Of a stretch of DNA of 64,000 nt, positions 12,617 to 25,059 are shown piece by piece. Both the position numbers and the translations under genes were made by a program. The DNA is from Mangifera indica (lineage: Eukaryota; Streptophyta; Magnoliopsida; Sapindales; Anacardiaceae): contig NC_058144.1 in assembly GCF_011075055.1 (NCBI RefSeq), positions 11,064,138 through 11,128,137 of the forward strand, written 5' to 3'. Within the stretch, counting starts at the first letter, position 1. Each line of letters starts with the position of its first letter. The notes beneath the pieces are model-generated. The model was not told the DNA's origin. It saw only the letters and a program-made list of their open reading frames with translations, and made no database searches.

Positions 12617-13350
12617 AACTGATTTTTCCTGGTCACTCTATTACTCTGGAATGAACATTGCTTGAATTTCTTCTTTTAATAATACTGGAGCATTATGCAT
12701 TTTCTATACGTCACATATATCAGATATAATTACTCTTTCAATATCACTATTTTTTCTTCAGCGTAACCCGTTGAAATTTCTGTCTAAAGTAGTATGCCTA
12801 ACATCAACCAGTATGAACACTAGGATTCTGTGGTTGCAGGCATTTTCTTTCTCTTGGTTTCCTTTTCCTCCCTTTTTTTCTTTAATCGATATTTATAATT
12901 AATATATAAGTATAAAGATAATTCTTCAAATTTATGCCCCAAATGAAAATATATATATATATATACACACACATTATAACAGCCTACTTGCTAATGATGA
13001 TTAGAAGGAACAATTTCATCAAGAAATGGATAGTCACTTTAAGAAGCAATATGGTTTTGATACCTGCTCATGCAAAATCTTAATGTAGGGGAGTTGTGTT
13101 TATTTTTTCAATAAAACTATATGTAAAAATAATAAGTATAATTTTGTATATAAATAATAATATATCATTATGTGATTAGGTATTGTTTTATTTGTAATTT
13201 ATAATTACTCAATTATAAGTTGATATATTATTTTTTATGCATAAGATTGTGTTTATTATTTGTGTATACTCATATTTTTTACTAATCTATATTTAATTAG
13301 TAAATTGAGGGGAAATATTAAAAAATTTAGGAACTTTTGGATTGTTTTAA
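12617..13350. other. 3' flank and spacer
   Basis: 3' UTR and AT-rich spacer. It includes an (AT)n/(AC)n tract at about 12947-12973 and a copy of the short AT palindromic MITE at about 13110-13255. No gene seen. Confidence 0.5.
13110..13255. repeat. Short AT-rich palindromic MITE (family 2)
   Basis: The core ATATATCATTATGTGATTAG is followed by a TTTTATTT...AATTTATAATTA stretch and then its rough inverse. The same core recurs at 16.8, 17.9, 18.1, 25.8 and 41.0 kb. No coding capacity. Confidence 0.6.
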
Positions 13351-14006
13351 GGCCAAAGGACTTATTCTCATTTAAAGGATACTCTTTCTCAAGTTTTTCT
13401 TCTTTAATTTTAAAAAATCTAAATATCTATTTATTTGTTAAATTTTAGAGTTATTATTAAAGATAAAATTGTTATTTAATTAAATATATTAAAAAATATT
13501 TAAAAAATTATAAATTTGTTATATTCTCCTCTAAGTTTAAAAATCTAAAATTTTTTTCACTCAAAGTTTGAAAAATGATTATTTTCTTTCTAAGTTTTTT
13601 TCTTCTCTCGTTGGCAAACTGCTCCTTCTCAGCCATTGACGTTTTTCCTCGCGATTGACTTCTCTATCCCTCTCAGTCTTGTCTTCGCCTTTTTTTAGTT
13701 TAACAAAGATATAATCATCTTTGTCTAAGAGATGAAGACCAATAAAGATAACTTGTCTTTGTTTGAGACGAGTCATTTTTATCCTTGATAAAGATGATTG
13801 TGTTTTTATTAGAGCAAGGGAGAGCAGTGATGAGACTGAGAGAAAGAACATCAATGGTTAAAAAGAAATGGTTCGTTGGAGAAGCGAGAAAAAAACTCAA
13901 ACAAAAAATGATCATTTTATAAGTCTGGAGTTAAATGAAATTATTAAAATTAAAAAAGAAAATTAAGAGAAGAGTATCCATCGGCTTGGGAATAAGCCCT
14001 TCGGCC
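13351..14006. repeat. Foldback MULE-type MITE, copy C (intact ends)
   Basis: The left end GGCCAAAGGACTTATTC and right end GAATAAGCCCTTCGGCC are inverted matches. A perfect, non-palindromic 9-bp direct repeat TTGTTTTAA flanks the element (13342-13350 and 14007-14015). This is the clearest evidence that the family uses 9-bp target duplications. At 656 bp it is the shortest clear copy. The centre (about 13600-13860) has inverted TTTGTCT/AGACAAA words. Open frames across the centre are products of the repeat. Confidence 0.9.
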
Positions 14007-14293
14007 TTGTTTTAATACCTTTTCCCAATTTCTGGGGATTGCAGAATATATTATTTAAAAAAAATTACGCGTCACTAACAAATTATTGCCTTACCGTACA
14101 TGTAACCTTATCCCCAACTGGTTTATCCTCCACTGTGTTTGTTACTGGCGGGTCTCAGCTCAATAACGAAACATGAAGCCTTTTAGATCAGACTAACAAT
14201 ATTTTTGCTCTCTCTCGTCTTTCCCATACAACCCAAAGCTACTGTGTTGCTCCTCTGAACCACCGAAAGGAAATAAAAAGAAGAAGTGAATGA

Positions 14294-16108
14294 ATGGCTG
14301 CAATAGCATGGCCCTATAAACTCTGTCAAACACAACCCTCTTCTAAGGTAATATATCTTTCTTTCTCTTTAGTTTATGTTTTTATTTGCTATTTTTTAAA
14401 CGCTGTTTAGATTCATATATATCTTGCTGCATTCTGCGTCTGATTTGAATACTGGCCTATCTTTGAGAATGAATTCCATTTCAATTTCCGATCAGTATCA
14501 ATCCCATATTTGCGTTGACACTGAGCAAACTATATCATTGAGTAATCAGTTGGCAAATTTATCCCGTTGAGTTTTCCTGAACACTGGCAGTTTTTGTCTT
14601 CCTGAAACCCCCCAAATCCTTATCAAAAGGACCTGGGTACAGTCTTTAATTAACATTAATGTCCCTGCTTTAGCGATGCTGGTCTGGTGGTTTTTCAGGT
14701 TTTCAACTCCATCATGATTTATACTAACTTGGCCTTTCAAAGCTATAGCCTTTCCTATTGCCTTAATCAGGAAGTTGGCTTTTTAACATAATAAATTCCT
14801 TGCTTTACGGTGTTGAGTATATATATTCCTGCTGGGTTGGATGAAGCTTATGAATATGATCAAGAGAAGGAACATACCAACTTGATACTCCAACTTGGTT
14901 TGACCCCATACTGCACACTCCAAATGGGTATATTCAGTGAAATAAATCGAACTGACAAAATCAAACCCCATGTCTTCTAGTGTATATTGGCTCAAAAAAT
15001 TCAAAACTTGTTGTGTTGTCCTGTATTGTTGCCATCCTCATCTTAATCAGTGTTTTTGGTGTATACAAAGGTCATACTAATCCTTAGTCAGATTGAAGGT
15101 ATATCTTTCTTGAATCATAGTTTTGGGTTTTCATTTAGACTCAGAACTGCATAGAATTTTGTTGGGCGAGCCTTTTTAACCGCTATAGAAGTGATTAGTT
15201 GTCCTCTTTTTTAAGCCTGAAAATTGTTCTTGACTGGTGCTTTACTCTCTTGGAGTTTAAATTGGTCGACATTAATAGTTCATCTTTTAAGCGTGACTGA
15301 TATATTTTGAAATGATACATCTCATTATTGACTATGTGAGGTTTCATTATGTGACCTTGAAATTTGTTAATGTATCTATCTCTTTAACTTGGGAAATAAT
15401 CAGTAACCTTCAAGCATGCAGATTGATTGTAGTTATGACCTATCAAAACCAGTTCCAAAGCTTTGCACCTCATCCATCAAATGTGAAACAAGTCACACAC
15501 ATTTAAGAAAGGAGAAAGGCACAGAAACCTCTTCACTTACAAGAACACTACCAACCTTAACACCTGCATCCTCATCGTCATATTTGCCAGCCAAACAACT
15601 TTCTGAATTCCCAATTTCCAAAACAAATGTGAACCAATACCAATTTCACTTGTCACACTCAACAACTTTATGTGCTGCCTTGAATAGTCCACGAGGCTTC
15701 GGACCTTCACCAAAGAAAGCAAAAAAGATGAAGAAGTCAAAGCCCGAAAATGATAGTGATGACAAAGATGAAGACAATGAACGAGAAGAAGGTATAATAC
15801 CAGAAATAGTAACAAACAGAATGATCAGTAGAATGGGGTTTACAGTGGGAATTCCCCTGTTCATAGGACTCCTCTTCTTTCCATTTTTTTACTATCTCAA
15901 AGTTGGTTTAAAGATTGATGTTCCAACTTGGGTGCCCGTCATTGTTTCATTTATCTTCTTCGGGACTGCCCTTGGGGGGGTAAGTTATGGCATTGTATCA
16001 TCTAGTTGGGATCCATTGAGGGAAGGCTCACTTTTGGGTTGGAATGAGGCACAGAAAAACTGGCCTGTTTTTTGGCAATCTCTTTGGGGTGGATCTCGCA
16101 AGAAGTAA
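14294..16108 (+). CDS. PAM68: PAM68, photosystem II assembly factor, chloroplast
   Basis: Two exons (14294-14347 and 15422-16108) give about 246 residues, somewhat longer than the roughly 214 residues I recall for Arabidopsis. Residues 1 to about 95 are Ser/Thr-rich with few acidic residues, as in a chloroplast transit peptide. A basic then acidic hinge follows (SPKKAKKMKKSK, then a D/E run). The conserved DUF3464 domain contains two transmembrane helices (about residues 158-179 and 191-215) and the signature SSWDPLREGSLLGWNEA. In Arabidopsis, PAM68 is a thylakoid protein that helps D1 and other photosystem II subunits assemble. A related PAM68L acts on the NDH complex, and sequence alone does not fully separate the two. 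Intron 1 (1074 bp) lies directly after the first 18 codons, splitting the transit peptide. Confidence 0.92.
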
Positions 16109-16744
16109 GACCTGACTGTTTCATTTTGGTTTCAATATGAACTAATTAACAAGTTTTCTGTGTCTTTTGTCTGAGAGTGGAAATGATGTTGTTATAATTA
16201 GATAATCAAAGTAAATTTTGGAGTTATTTAGACTTATTATAAAAAGAAAGAAAGAAAATTTATATCCTTAACCTACCCCTTCTTTTAATTCATCCAAATT
16301 TTATGGGTTCTTTTGCTTTCTTCTAAGTTTTCTAGGAATAGCACTTTCTTTATATTCTTAAGTAGACTATAGTAAACCTACAGAGCTTCACTGGCAGAAA
16401 AGACTGAATATCTCTTTGAAAAAAGAAAAAAAAAGATATAGGCTTTTGTCGCAGTTCTCTGAAATCTTTAGGAGCTTTAAATGAATTCTGCAATCTTAAC
16501 ATATGCATCTGTGAAATTATTGAACAAAAAAATTATTAGAGCAACTCTTATTTCTCAGATTTTCTATATATTTTTTATTGTCATTTCCAATTAATTCTCT
16601 GTCTTCTGGGGGAATATTATTGAAATCTATGACCTCCTCACATTATGGTTGATAATGGGTATGGGCATAATTAAGATCATTGTCTCATCCTCGTGTTCTA
16701 CCGAAGACAAATTATTAATTCTTATTTGAATATTATATTAAACA

Positions 16745-16860
16745 AGGAAAATTATCAACTCTACCAATAATGTATCGTTGTATGATTATGTATTATATTA
16801 TTTTTTTTATTCAAAATTATCTAATTACGTAGTCACATGTTATCTACATAAATTAGACAT
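16745..16860. repeat. Short AT-rich palindromic MITE (family 2), partial
   Basis: ATGTATCGTTGTATGATTATG followed by AAAATTATCTAATTACGTAG matches the family-2 core. The ends are not resolved. Confidence 0.45.
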
Positions 16861-17799
16861 GTAAAATATTGTGTATGGATGTGGTAAAGAGGTTAGGAGT
16901 TTGTATTAATAATCTAAATAGAGCAAATTTGTATTGATTTCCCTCCCTCCCAGGCAGTACAAAACAGCAAGGCAAATCTTTTTGGGCCCCCAATACTTGA
17001 GTGAATCCATAAAATTCAGATGAGTCCTGCCTTTCCATCTACATATATAATCTAATATCGCCTTTGTTGTTTCTTTTTTTCTTTTCCTTTGACCACATTA
17101 CATACAATACAAGCCTTTGCTTGAATTGAACACCTGGGCTTTTCAGCTGGAAAATCAAGTACAAGGGAGTTTACAAGATTAGGCATAAAAGTTGAAAATA
17201 ATCCACATAGGATAGTTGGTATGGGTCTCTTCTTTTAACAATGGAAATGTTTTTATCTGAAACAAGAAATCAAAAGATAGAAAAAATCAATGAAACATTG
17301 GAAATAGGGAAAGACTTAGGAATTAGATTTAGATCTAACTTTAGAATAGATCGTTTAATTGCTTTATAATCACTTTTTCAAAATTTAACTTGTGAAAACC
17401 CCCTCAACTCAACGTTCTAATACTTAACCATATGGTTATGGTATTTGGGTTTCATCTTTGCACAAAAGAAAAGCATATGTGAATAATAAGAAAGTTTTCA
17501 AATAAAGTAATGGGTTCTTGGTTTTGAATTTCTTGCTTCAAAAATCAAAACCAAACAAATGGGAAAATCAAAATGATTTTGAGAGAGTAAGTGAGGTTAT
17601 GGCTTTGAACTTGGACCTTGACTATGCTTTTCTTGCTTAAGAAGATCTTGTTGCAACCTCTTTATCTAAAGCTTGGCTTTCCATACCTTGCTACCTGCCA
17701 TCCCATTGTTTTTAATTGTGTAAAAAAAAAAAAAAATTCCATAGAAGAGTTACCTTAAGAATAAAGGTTACTTGTTTATGTTTAAAAAAATTAAAAGAG

Positions 17800-17996
17800 T
17801 AATATTATTGGTTAGTTAACAATAAAATTACGTGTACGCATTTTAAGTATACAAATAGGTATACACTTAATATGTATCATTAAATAATTGGATAATTTAA
17901 ATTAAGAATAAAATAATATTCAATCATATAATAACACACATAAGTGTATACCCATATATGTATTAAAAGTGGATACGTATAACATTGTTCTAATGT
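17800..17996. repeat. Short AT-rich palindromic MITE (family 2), best copy
   Basis: The left arm (about 17808-17875, including AGTATACAAATAGG and TATACACTTA) pairs with the right arm (about 17935-17990, including AAGTGTATACCCATAT and GGATACGTATAAC). Between them lies the AT-only family core. No coding capacity. Confidence 0.65.
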
Positions 17997-18059
17997 TAAT
18001 GGATATAAACAAATTGATGATTTATCATATGATTGAGTGATCCAATTGTTCACTTTATC

Positions 18060-18230
18060 TTTAATTTATAATAATAAAATTATGTATACATATTTAGAAT
18101 ATACAAATAATATATCATTGTGTGATTTGATGCTTTTGAATTCAGAATAAATAAATATCTAATTACTTGATTACACATTATTTGTGCATCTATTTTATAT
18201 ATTAAAAATTTATATATATAACATTACTTA
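18060..18230. repeat. Short AT-rich palindromic MITE (family 2)
   Basis: ATTATGTATACATATTTAG at the left and ATATTAAAAATTTATATATA at the right flank the family core ATATCATTGTGTGATT...TTACTTGATTACACATTAT. It lies about 70 bp after the previous copy. Confidence 0.55.
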
Positions 18231-20432
18231 TTTGTAATTATTTATTTATAAGAGCATGGGTTACTTTATTTATATTTATTAATACTCTGTCGGTTATTGA
18301 AATAAAAATAGCTTAGATTTTAGATATGTTCATCATCTGTAAATTATATTGAATTTTTGATAAGTTGAATGTTTTTGTTTTTTGAATGGCGAACATTAAG
18401 TTTAGGTGATCCATTCTTTGTAAAATTAGAGTTTGTTTGGTGGGAGAGAAAGAGAGAGAAAACAAAAAGGAAAATGGAATTGGAATGAGTTTTGTATTGT
18501 TGTCCCGTGTATTCCAATCCAAGGATCCTTTGCTTAAAGAGCGGTTAGCCTTAGTCCCAGAGGGAAAGGAATAAAGGTACGGACTAAAACAATGGGGTTA
18601 AAAAGTTAAAGCATATTTTCTTATTTCTCTCTGCACAATGCCGCCGATGCCATGCCATGCCAAAGCATCTCCCTGCCTGACAACCGACAGAGAATGCCCA
18701 CCTTCATTTCCATTGACTAATTTCTCCGCCCCTCGTCTAGCTCTCACTCAATTCAATCCTATAAATAACCCAATTAGAGTAGAAAATTTGAACAAAAAAA
18801 CAAGAGAAATAAAATAACTATGAAGCCTTTTTGGTGTGGCTGTGGCTATCGCCTGACAAGATTGAATGAAGATACATACGTACACTTTTTCTACCTGATT
18901 AGACTTGACCATATACGGACCTTAAGATTCTACTTGTAAAATTAAATAAAACTTGTCACTTAGATTTTGCACTTTGACATCATGTCAAATCATATCATTT
19001 TATCTACTGCATATCTGCTCCTGCTTTTTTTTCTCAAATCAAATCCAATTGCCAGCCTTTTTGTTTCCCCAAATGCTCCTCCATAAAACCCTAATCTTAT
19101 TCTCAATTACCATTCAGTATTTCTTTGAGCACTTTGAAACAAATGACCCACTCACACTCCCACTCTCACTCTCGTTCTCATTCTTACTTTTATTCATATT
19201 TACACTCATATTTTATTTGTATTTATTTCTTTTTTTTAAATATAAACATAACAATAACCAAAAAAAAAATCAATCTGTTTTATAATAATTTTATAAATAT
19301 CTCGATTTATAAGTTATTAAACTTATAATTAATGTGATAATACTAGGGTATGCTATCAAAAAAAATATTGTTAAAGAAAATGTTGTCAAATAAAAAAGCT
19401 ATAAAAAAAAGTTTGTCTAAAAAAGTTTAGACATAAATTTTTTTACCTATTTTAATTAGCATCTTTCTTTGAAGGATTCTGATTTGAAACAACTTAGTCT
19501 TTGAAATTGACATGATGATATAAATATTTAAAGCTAAAATGATTCTACTTTATCAATTTGAGGTTTAATGTAAAAACTTATACATGGAATAACTAATATA
19601 TTTTTACCTAAAATCAATTATTTTTTTATAACGAGAAACTTTATCACTTATTTGAGATCGAATCAATCATACTGAGTAAATAAAATTTATGATCTAATGA
19701 CAAACTTTATTATCATTATTTTATATAAGTCAAAAATTTAATTTAAAATATTATTGAAAAAGATTTAAACTCATGTTATTCTTACGGAGAAGGTACCCAT
19801 GATCTTTTCTTCGGTTATAATGAGAAATTGTTTCAATTGCATATATACACATTTTTTTAAATATAATTTATCATACTTTATATATTTATTTTAAATATAT
19901 AAATATCTATTATTATATAATTAAATGATATTTTATTTTTAATTTAAAATAATTTAAATATGTTTATATTTATGTATATAATTTTATTGTTATTGAAATA
20001 TAATATTTATATTTGTCGGAATTTTAAATTATACACAGAAATTTGATATGAGCAACTATATTCTAATTTTTCCACTTGAAAATAATTATAAATTCCACCA
20101 AACTCAGACAGAACCCTGACGTGATTGTTCTTGACCTTCTGATCATCAAATCGTAGCCTTTCGTTTCATTCATAGCTTTTCCACCACTCTTTTAATGCCA
20201 CGTAGCCTACTTCCTACACAAGCAAGAGATCCCTCCCTAGCAACACCTAGACATATAGGTCCCACGTGTTCTCTGTTATCGGGACCAAAATTTTTTTTTC
20301 CTTAATTTCCAAAAAATAAAAAAGAAAATTTCTCCCTTATCAAACGGGTCCGGTTCACGTATACACGAATCAAAGCTTTATATTTCCCGTTAAGTAACCG
20401 ATTTATGTAACGCCGTCAAATCAAGTCTCTTG

Positions 20433-20442
20433 TATATAAATA
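20433..20442 (+). promoter_or_regulatory. TATA box of the BRX-like gene
   Basis: TATATAAATA sits in a GC-richer context about 30 bp before a CT-rich stretch (about 20460) that suits a transcription start. Upstream lies CACGTG (20261-20266). It is consistent with a 1.4-kb leader before the ATG at 21876. Confidence 0.55.
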
Positions 20443-20459
20443 CCCGAACTCCAACATGC

Positions 20460-21875
20460 TCCCTCTTCGTAACGTAAAACCCGGAGATGTATATCTGAAA
20501 CTTTCCTTTTATTTTCCATTTTAAAACTGTTTCGGATTCCAACATCGATATATCGCCGGCGTTTTTGTCTTCTCAGATAAAATTTGTCTGTTTTATCTTG
20601 GTTTTGTTTTTTACTGAAGATATTTTTGGCCTGGAAGTCTTAAATTTTCTTAGAAGATTCTTGAGTTGATTTTGGGAGCGAAATTGAAGGGATTACGATT
20701 ATTACTGAGAATAGTTAGTGGTGTTCAGCTGGAAAAAAAGTCAAAGGCTGATAATTAATGCTGTACAATCTCTCCATTTTGAGCTACTATCAAGCAGCAA
20801 GTTGTTGGCAGTAAAGGTTTTGATGGAGGTAAGGGTTTTCGCTTTGCTTTCTCAGCAACCAAACAGAGCATTACTTTCGCTTTTTTTTTTTTTTGGTTCT
20901 TTTAATTCTTTATTCTACTCGCTTTATTTCCTCAAAAAACAAAGAATAAAAAGTGGTTTACTTGAAGACATGATTTCAGATCTTGTTAAAAGGGTTCACA
21001 TTCCATTATGTGAATTTTCTTCTGTGTAGAGTTCATTCATAATTTTCTACGAGTTTCCTGAAATTTTGAATTTATTTGCAGTTTCTAGTTGAGGTTTGAA
21101 ATGATGGCAGAGAGTACAGTGTTGCTAAGAACGAAGAAGGACAACTGATGATGCTGAGTTATTCTGAGAATTAAGAAGACAGCTAAGAGACACCCAAATA
21201 AAATAAATATAAATAAAAGAAATTTTGCCTGGGTAAGTCGTTTTCGAATAATAATGATGCAGATGATGAACAAATATCAATGTGATTCTTCTTCGTATGT
21301 TAACCCTGTCTCTATGTCTTTTCATCCATTGTTTTCATTTCTCGACATTGCTTCAGATCGGTCCATCACTATCCACAACCCTTAAACAGTTTCGAAAATA
21401 GAAAACAGTAATTTTCCGGGTATTTTCTCATCAATACTTTGTCATAAACTTCGGCTCGGAGTTTTGTTTATTCTTTTCTTTAATGGGCTTTTAGACCTCT
21501 TTGAAGTGGCATGTCCCCATTTTGTTTCTTTCAATTATTGATTGACTACAGTCTAAACATATTTTTCTTGGTCTTCTCTGATCCCGAGCTCCCTCCTTTT
21601 CTTTTTCCCTTTTGTCTTTCCCCAAAACCCACATTCATTATGATTCCAAATCTTCATCCCTTCCACTTTCCTTTCGGTTTCTCTCTTTTGATTCTTCCCC
21701 ATTCATCTTGCTGTAAAATAGACGTTTTCAATAAATTAATCATTAGGATCTGGAGAATGTTTGGTTGTTTCTACTTTCTCTGTGATTGTGGGTATTCTGG
21801 TAATTTAATTTGTTCAACTGAATTTGCTCAGTGGCTGAGAAAGAGAAAAACAAAACAGAAAAGAGCGGTGGGAAG
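20460..21875 (+). other. Long 5' leader of the BRX-like gene with probable UTR intron
   Basis: The region is less AT-rich than the spacer. A good donor follows GAG at 20829 (GTAAGG) and a TTTGCAG acceptor is at about 21080, suggesting a 5' UTR intron of about 250 bp. Several upstream ATGs lie in the leader. None opens a recognisable protein, so they are treated as leader sequence. Confidence 0.45.
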
Positions 21876-23123
21876 ATGTTTACGTGTATCGCATGTACGA
21901 AGCAAATGGCAGAGGGTGGGGAAGAAGTAGAAGGAGCGCGTGGAAGTGGCACGCCTAGTACAAAAGAAGCCGTCAAAAGCCTGACGGCGCAGGTTCTTTT
22001 CTTCGTCTCCTATCTAAGCCTTTCTTTTTCAGTAAAAACAAAAAAAAAAAACATAACTCCATTACCCACCATATTCTGTATGGGCTACAACCACCGACAT
22101 TAATTTTCTTAAATTATCCTAATATTTTTATTAATTTAGGAATAAGCTAATAATTCTATTTAGTTTTCTTTTCAATGTTATTTGGGTTTAGGCAATAGAC
22201 GGGGTTAGGTTCACGTGTGATGGGGTGTATGTTCTGTTTTATGCTGTCGACATTAATTTATGTCACGTGGAAAAATGACCACTATTATAATAGCTTTGCA
22301 TTCAGATTTCAGTACCCACAGGCTATAGACTTTGACCATCACGTGATTGGCGTGGCGTCATCTTTTTTTTTTCTGTTTATTTTTAATATTGATTAAATTT
22401 GTGAATAATTCTGAATCTTTTTATTGAGATACACGAGAGTTACTGTAAATTGGATTTTTTCGTGCTACGTCTTTCGTAATTCGTACACTCGTAAAAAGAA
22501 GGATTTTTTTTTTTGTGTGCGTACATGAAAGATTCCACTAAATTTTTTTAATCTTCACCTCTGAGATTCACTGAAAAGAGAAAGCTTTATGTTTACAGGA
22601 AGGCTATGGCATTAGGGTTCTGAGCACACTGTCCTCTCTGACCAGTAGAGTATTTGATAGGACGAATAATAGAAGAATATATTTTATATATAAAAAATAT
22701 ATAAATATAAATTTTTTATAATAATATATTAAAATTTAAATTTAAATTTATTTAATTTAATAATTTTAATAATCCATCTTATAAATTTATTTAGTTCAAT
22801 AATCTAATCTCATAGTCTTATTTGATGTAATTGCTTTCAATGCATTTGGTTTTGCCTCTGTGAAGTTATTGACATCCTCATTTCTTAGTTTAGTCAAAAC
22901 CCTTGACTGATACTGTTTCATGGATAATAAAAAATAAAAATATATTAATAGTAATTGGGAAATATATCATGCTGTACTTAAAAAAAAAAATCTTAGGTGA
23001 TGAATTTAGATGAATGAAACCTACATTGATTTCGATTTCTTTATTGTCAAAATGATGATATTAAATATCAATAGGATAGGATATCCTTTTAATGTTAATT
23101 TATTATTGGACTCTTATGATACG

Positions 23124-23170
<47 letters not shown>

Positions 23171-25059
23171 CTTTAAAGTCGGTCTTAAAATAAAGGTCCC
23201 ATAGAATATGTAATTGTAGTGCTTAATAGTGGTAACATATTCCTACTTAAGCAATAATCAAAATCTTTATAAAAAGACTAGTGGTTTTAGAAAAAGATTT
23301 TCGGTGCCCTTGGCCTGCCCCATGTTTGAATTCTTGTCGATGCACAGTGTTCCAAAGAACTAAATCCAATAAAATTTCCATCTAAGTTAACGGCCAAAGG
23401 AGGCCTCAGGATTTTATGTAGCTGAAAAGTAATTGTCCATTTCAGACTCTTACACCATCTGGATTGAATAGTTTGACCAAATTTGTTTAGGGAATTTCAT
23501 TGACCAAAATTAATCAAATAGACACCATTTCCACAGCTCTTTGCTGAATTAAATTGACCATTGACTTGCTTGCATTGTGACACCATTTGTCCAGGTTGTT
23601 TATCCATGTTGACCTTGTATTATGCAGATCAAGGACATGTTTATCAAGCCCTGCACCGGGTCTAGTAGCTACAAGAAAGGACAAAGGCCTTATCCGGATT
23701 ATGATATGGCTTCAGAAGGTGCTCCATATCCGTATCTGGGAGGTGGGAGCTCGAGTTCAACTCCTGCGTGGGACTTTACAAGGTCTGGTCATCATCAGAC
23801 TGGGAGGTCAGACACTAGATTCACTGGTGCATTTGGCGGTGATCGGACCCATGGAGGGATGGATACTGCCTCAGTCCAATCTTGTGATGTGGTTGTAGAG
23901 GATGAGGATGAATCCAAGGAATGGATGGCACAAGTGGAGCCTGGTGTTCACATTACTTTTGTTTCTCTTCCTAATGGAGGAAATGATCTAAAACGAATTC
24001 GCTTCAGGTATGCAATTAACATTCTATTACCGAGAACTTAAGCCTAGAGATTTTGAATTTCCAATGTTCGTTTAGGTAGAAAACTAAGATATGAACTACT
24101 TTGTATATAGAGAGAGATAGGATAAGAAAGATGTAGAACCTTAAATTTCTGCATTTGTCCTGCAACTTTTTAATGCTGATACTCTACTAACTTACACCAA
24201 CACAAACTGATTATATTGGGAAATTTTAATTTGAAGTCGAGAGATGTTTAATAAGTGGCAAGCGCAACGATGGTGGGGTGAGAATTTTGATCGAATCATG
24301 GAGCTTTACAATGTACAGAGATTTAATCGCCAAGCTCTTCACAGTCCACCAAGGGAGGATGAGGTAACTGCTCTCTTACATCATTACCAGGATATTGTAT
24401 AACCTTAACTATGACTAATTGCACTTCTAGTTGATAGTTGCAAGCAACTTGATACTTTTGTTACCTTTAAAACATGCATATTTTTATTCGTGTGCATACT
24501 AGCTGATTTGGAAAGGATATTATAACCCTTCAGGGACAAAGAGATTCCAATTACACAAGGATAGAATCTGCAAGGGAAAGTCCAATGATCAAAGAGTGGA
24601 TGCCAAAAAACTACTATAAACCCTCAGGACACCCTATGGATCATGGCGGCACCCAACATTATAATGCCGGATCAAGTACTTATGGTGCAACCGGTCCAAG
24701 AGGTGAGACATCTTCTTTCGATGCGTCACGAACAACGACCTCATCCAGAGATGAGCCCTCTATTTCCGTTAGCAATGCTAGTGAAGTAGAGGCAGAATGG
24801 GTTGAGGAAGATGAGCCTGGAGTTTACATTACCATCAGGCAATTAGTTGATGGAACTAGGGAGCTCCGGCGCGTCAGATTCAGGTAATTGAAATACTAAT
24901 GCCATCTTTGAAACTTGTTAACAATCAATGTTAAAATCTTTCCTGCATTTACGTTACAAGTTCATTCTGCTTGTTCACAGTCGAGAAAAATTCGGAGAAG
25001 TGCACGCGAAATCATGGTGGGAAGACAACAGAGAAAGAATACAAGCTCAATACCTCTAA
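21876..25059 (+). CDS. BREVIS RADIX-like protein
   Basis: Five exons (21876-21992, 23628-24007, 24237-24363, 24534-24883, 24981-25059) encode about 350 residues, the usual size of the family. The start is fixed by the conserved N-terminal MFTCIACTK motif. A KDMFIKP motif follows at about residues 41-47. There are two BRX domains, residues about 137-194 and 296-350. Each has the pattern EPGV-I-F/I...R-RFSRE...WW-(E/D)N-(D/E)RI, and both are split by an intron at the same point after the RFS codon, evidence of an ancient internal duplication. BRX proteins act at the plasma membrane and nucleus in auxin and brassinosteroid-dependent growth, cell polarity and root or stomatal patterning. Which paralogue (BRX or BRXL1-4) this is cannot be settled by eye. 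Intron 1 is 1635 bp and carries a G-box cluster and an (AAT)n tract. Confidence 0.93.
22212..22345 (+). promoter_or_regulatory. Cluster of three CACGTG G-boxes in intron 1
   Basis: Perfect CACGTG palindromes at 22212-22217, 22264-22269 and 22340-22345 lie about 220-350 bp into intron 1 of the BRX-like gene. bHLH (PIF type) and bZIP factors bind this hexamer in plants. A regulatory role is inferred from the spacing only. Confidence 0.5.
23122..23171. repeat. (AAT)n microsatellite
   Basis: About 15 consecutive ATA/AAT units in intron 1 of the BRX-like gene. Length polymorphism is likely. Confidence 0.9.

Larger units (their letters stand above)
16109..20432. other. Long AT-rich intergenic region
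   Basis: 3' flank of PAM68, then about 4 kb without a supportable gene. Open frames here are low-complexity (poly-Ser/His/Phe from pyrimidine tracts). It contains three copies of the family-2 MITE and many A/T runs. The last 350 bp, with CACGTG at 20261-20266, form the upstream region of the BRX-like gene. Confidence 0.5.

Noticed and set aside
18953..19328. Frames rich in Ser-His and Phe
   Set aside because: Produced by a CACTCTCACTC-type simple tract; no support as coding.
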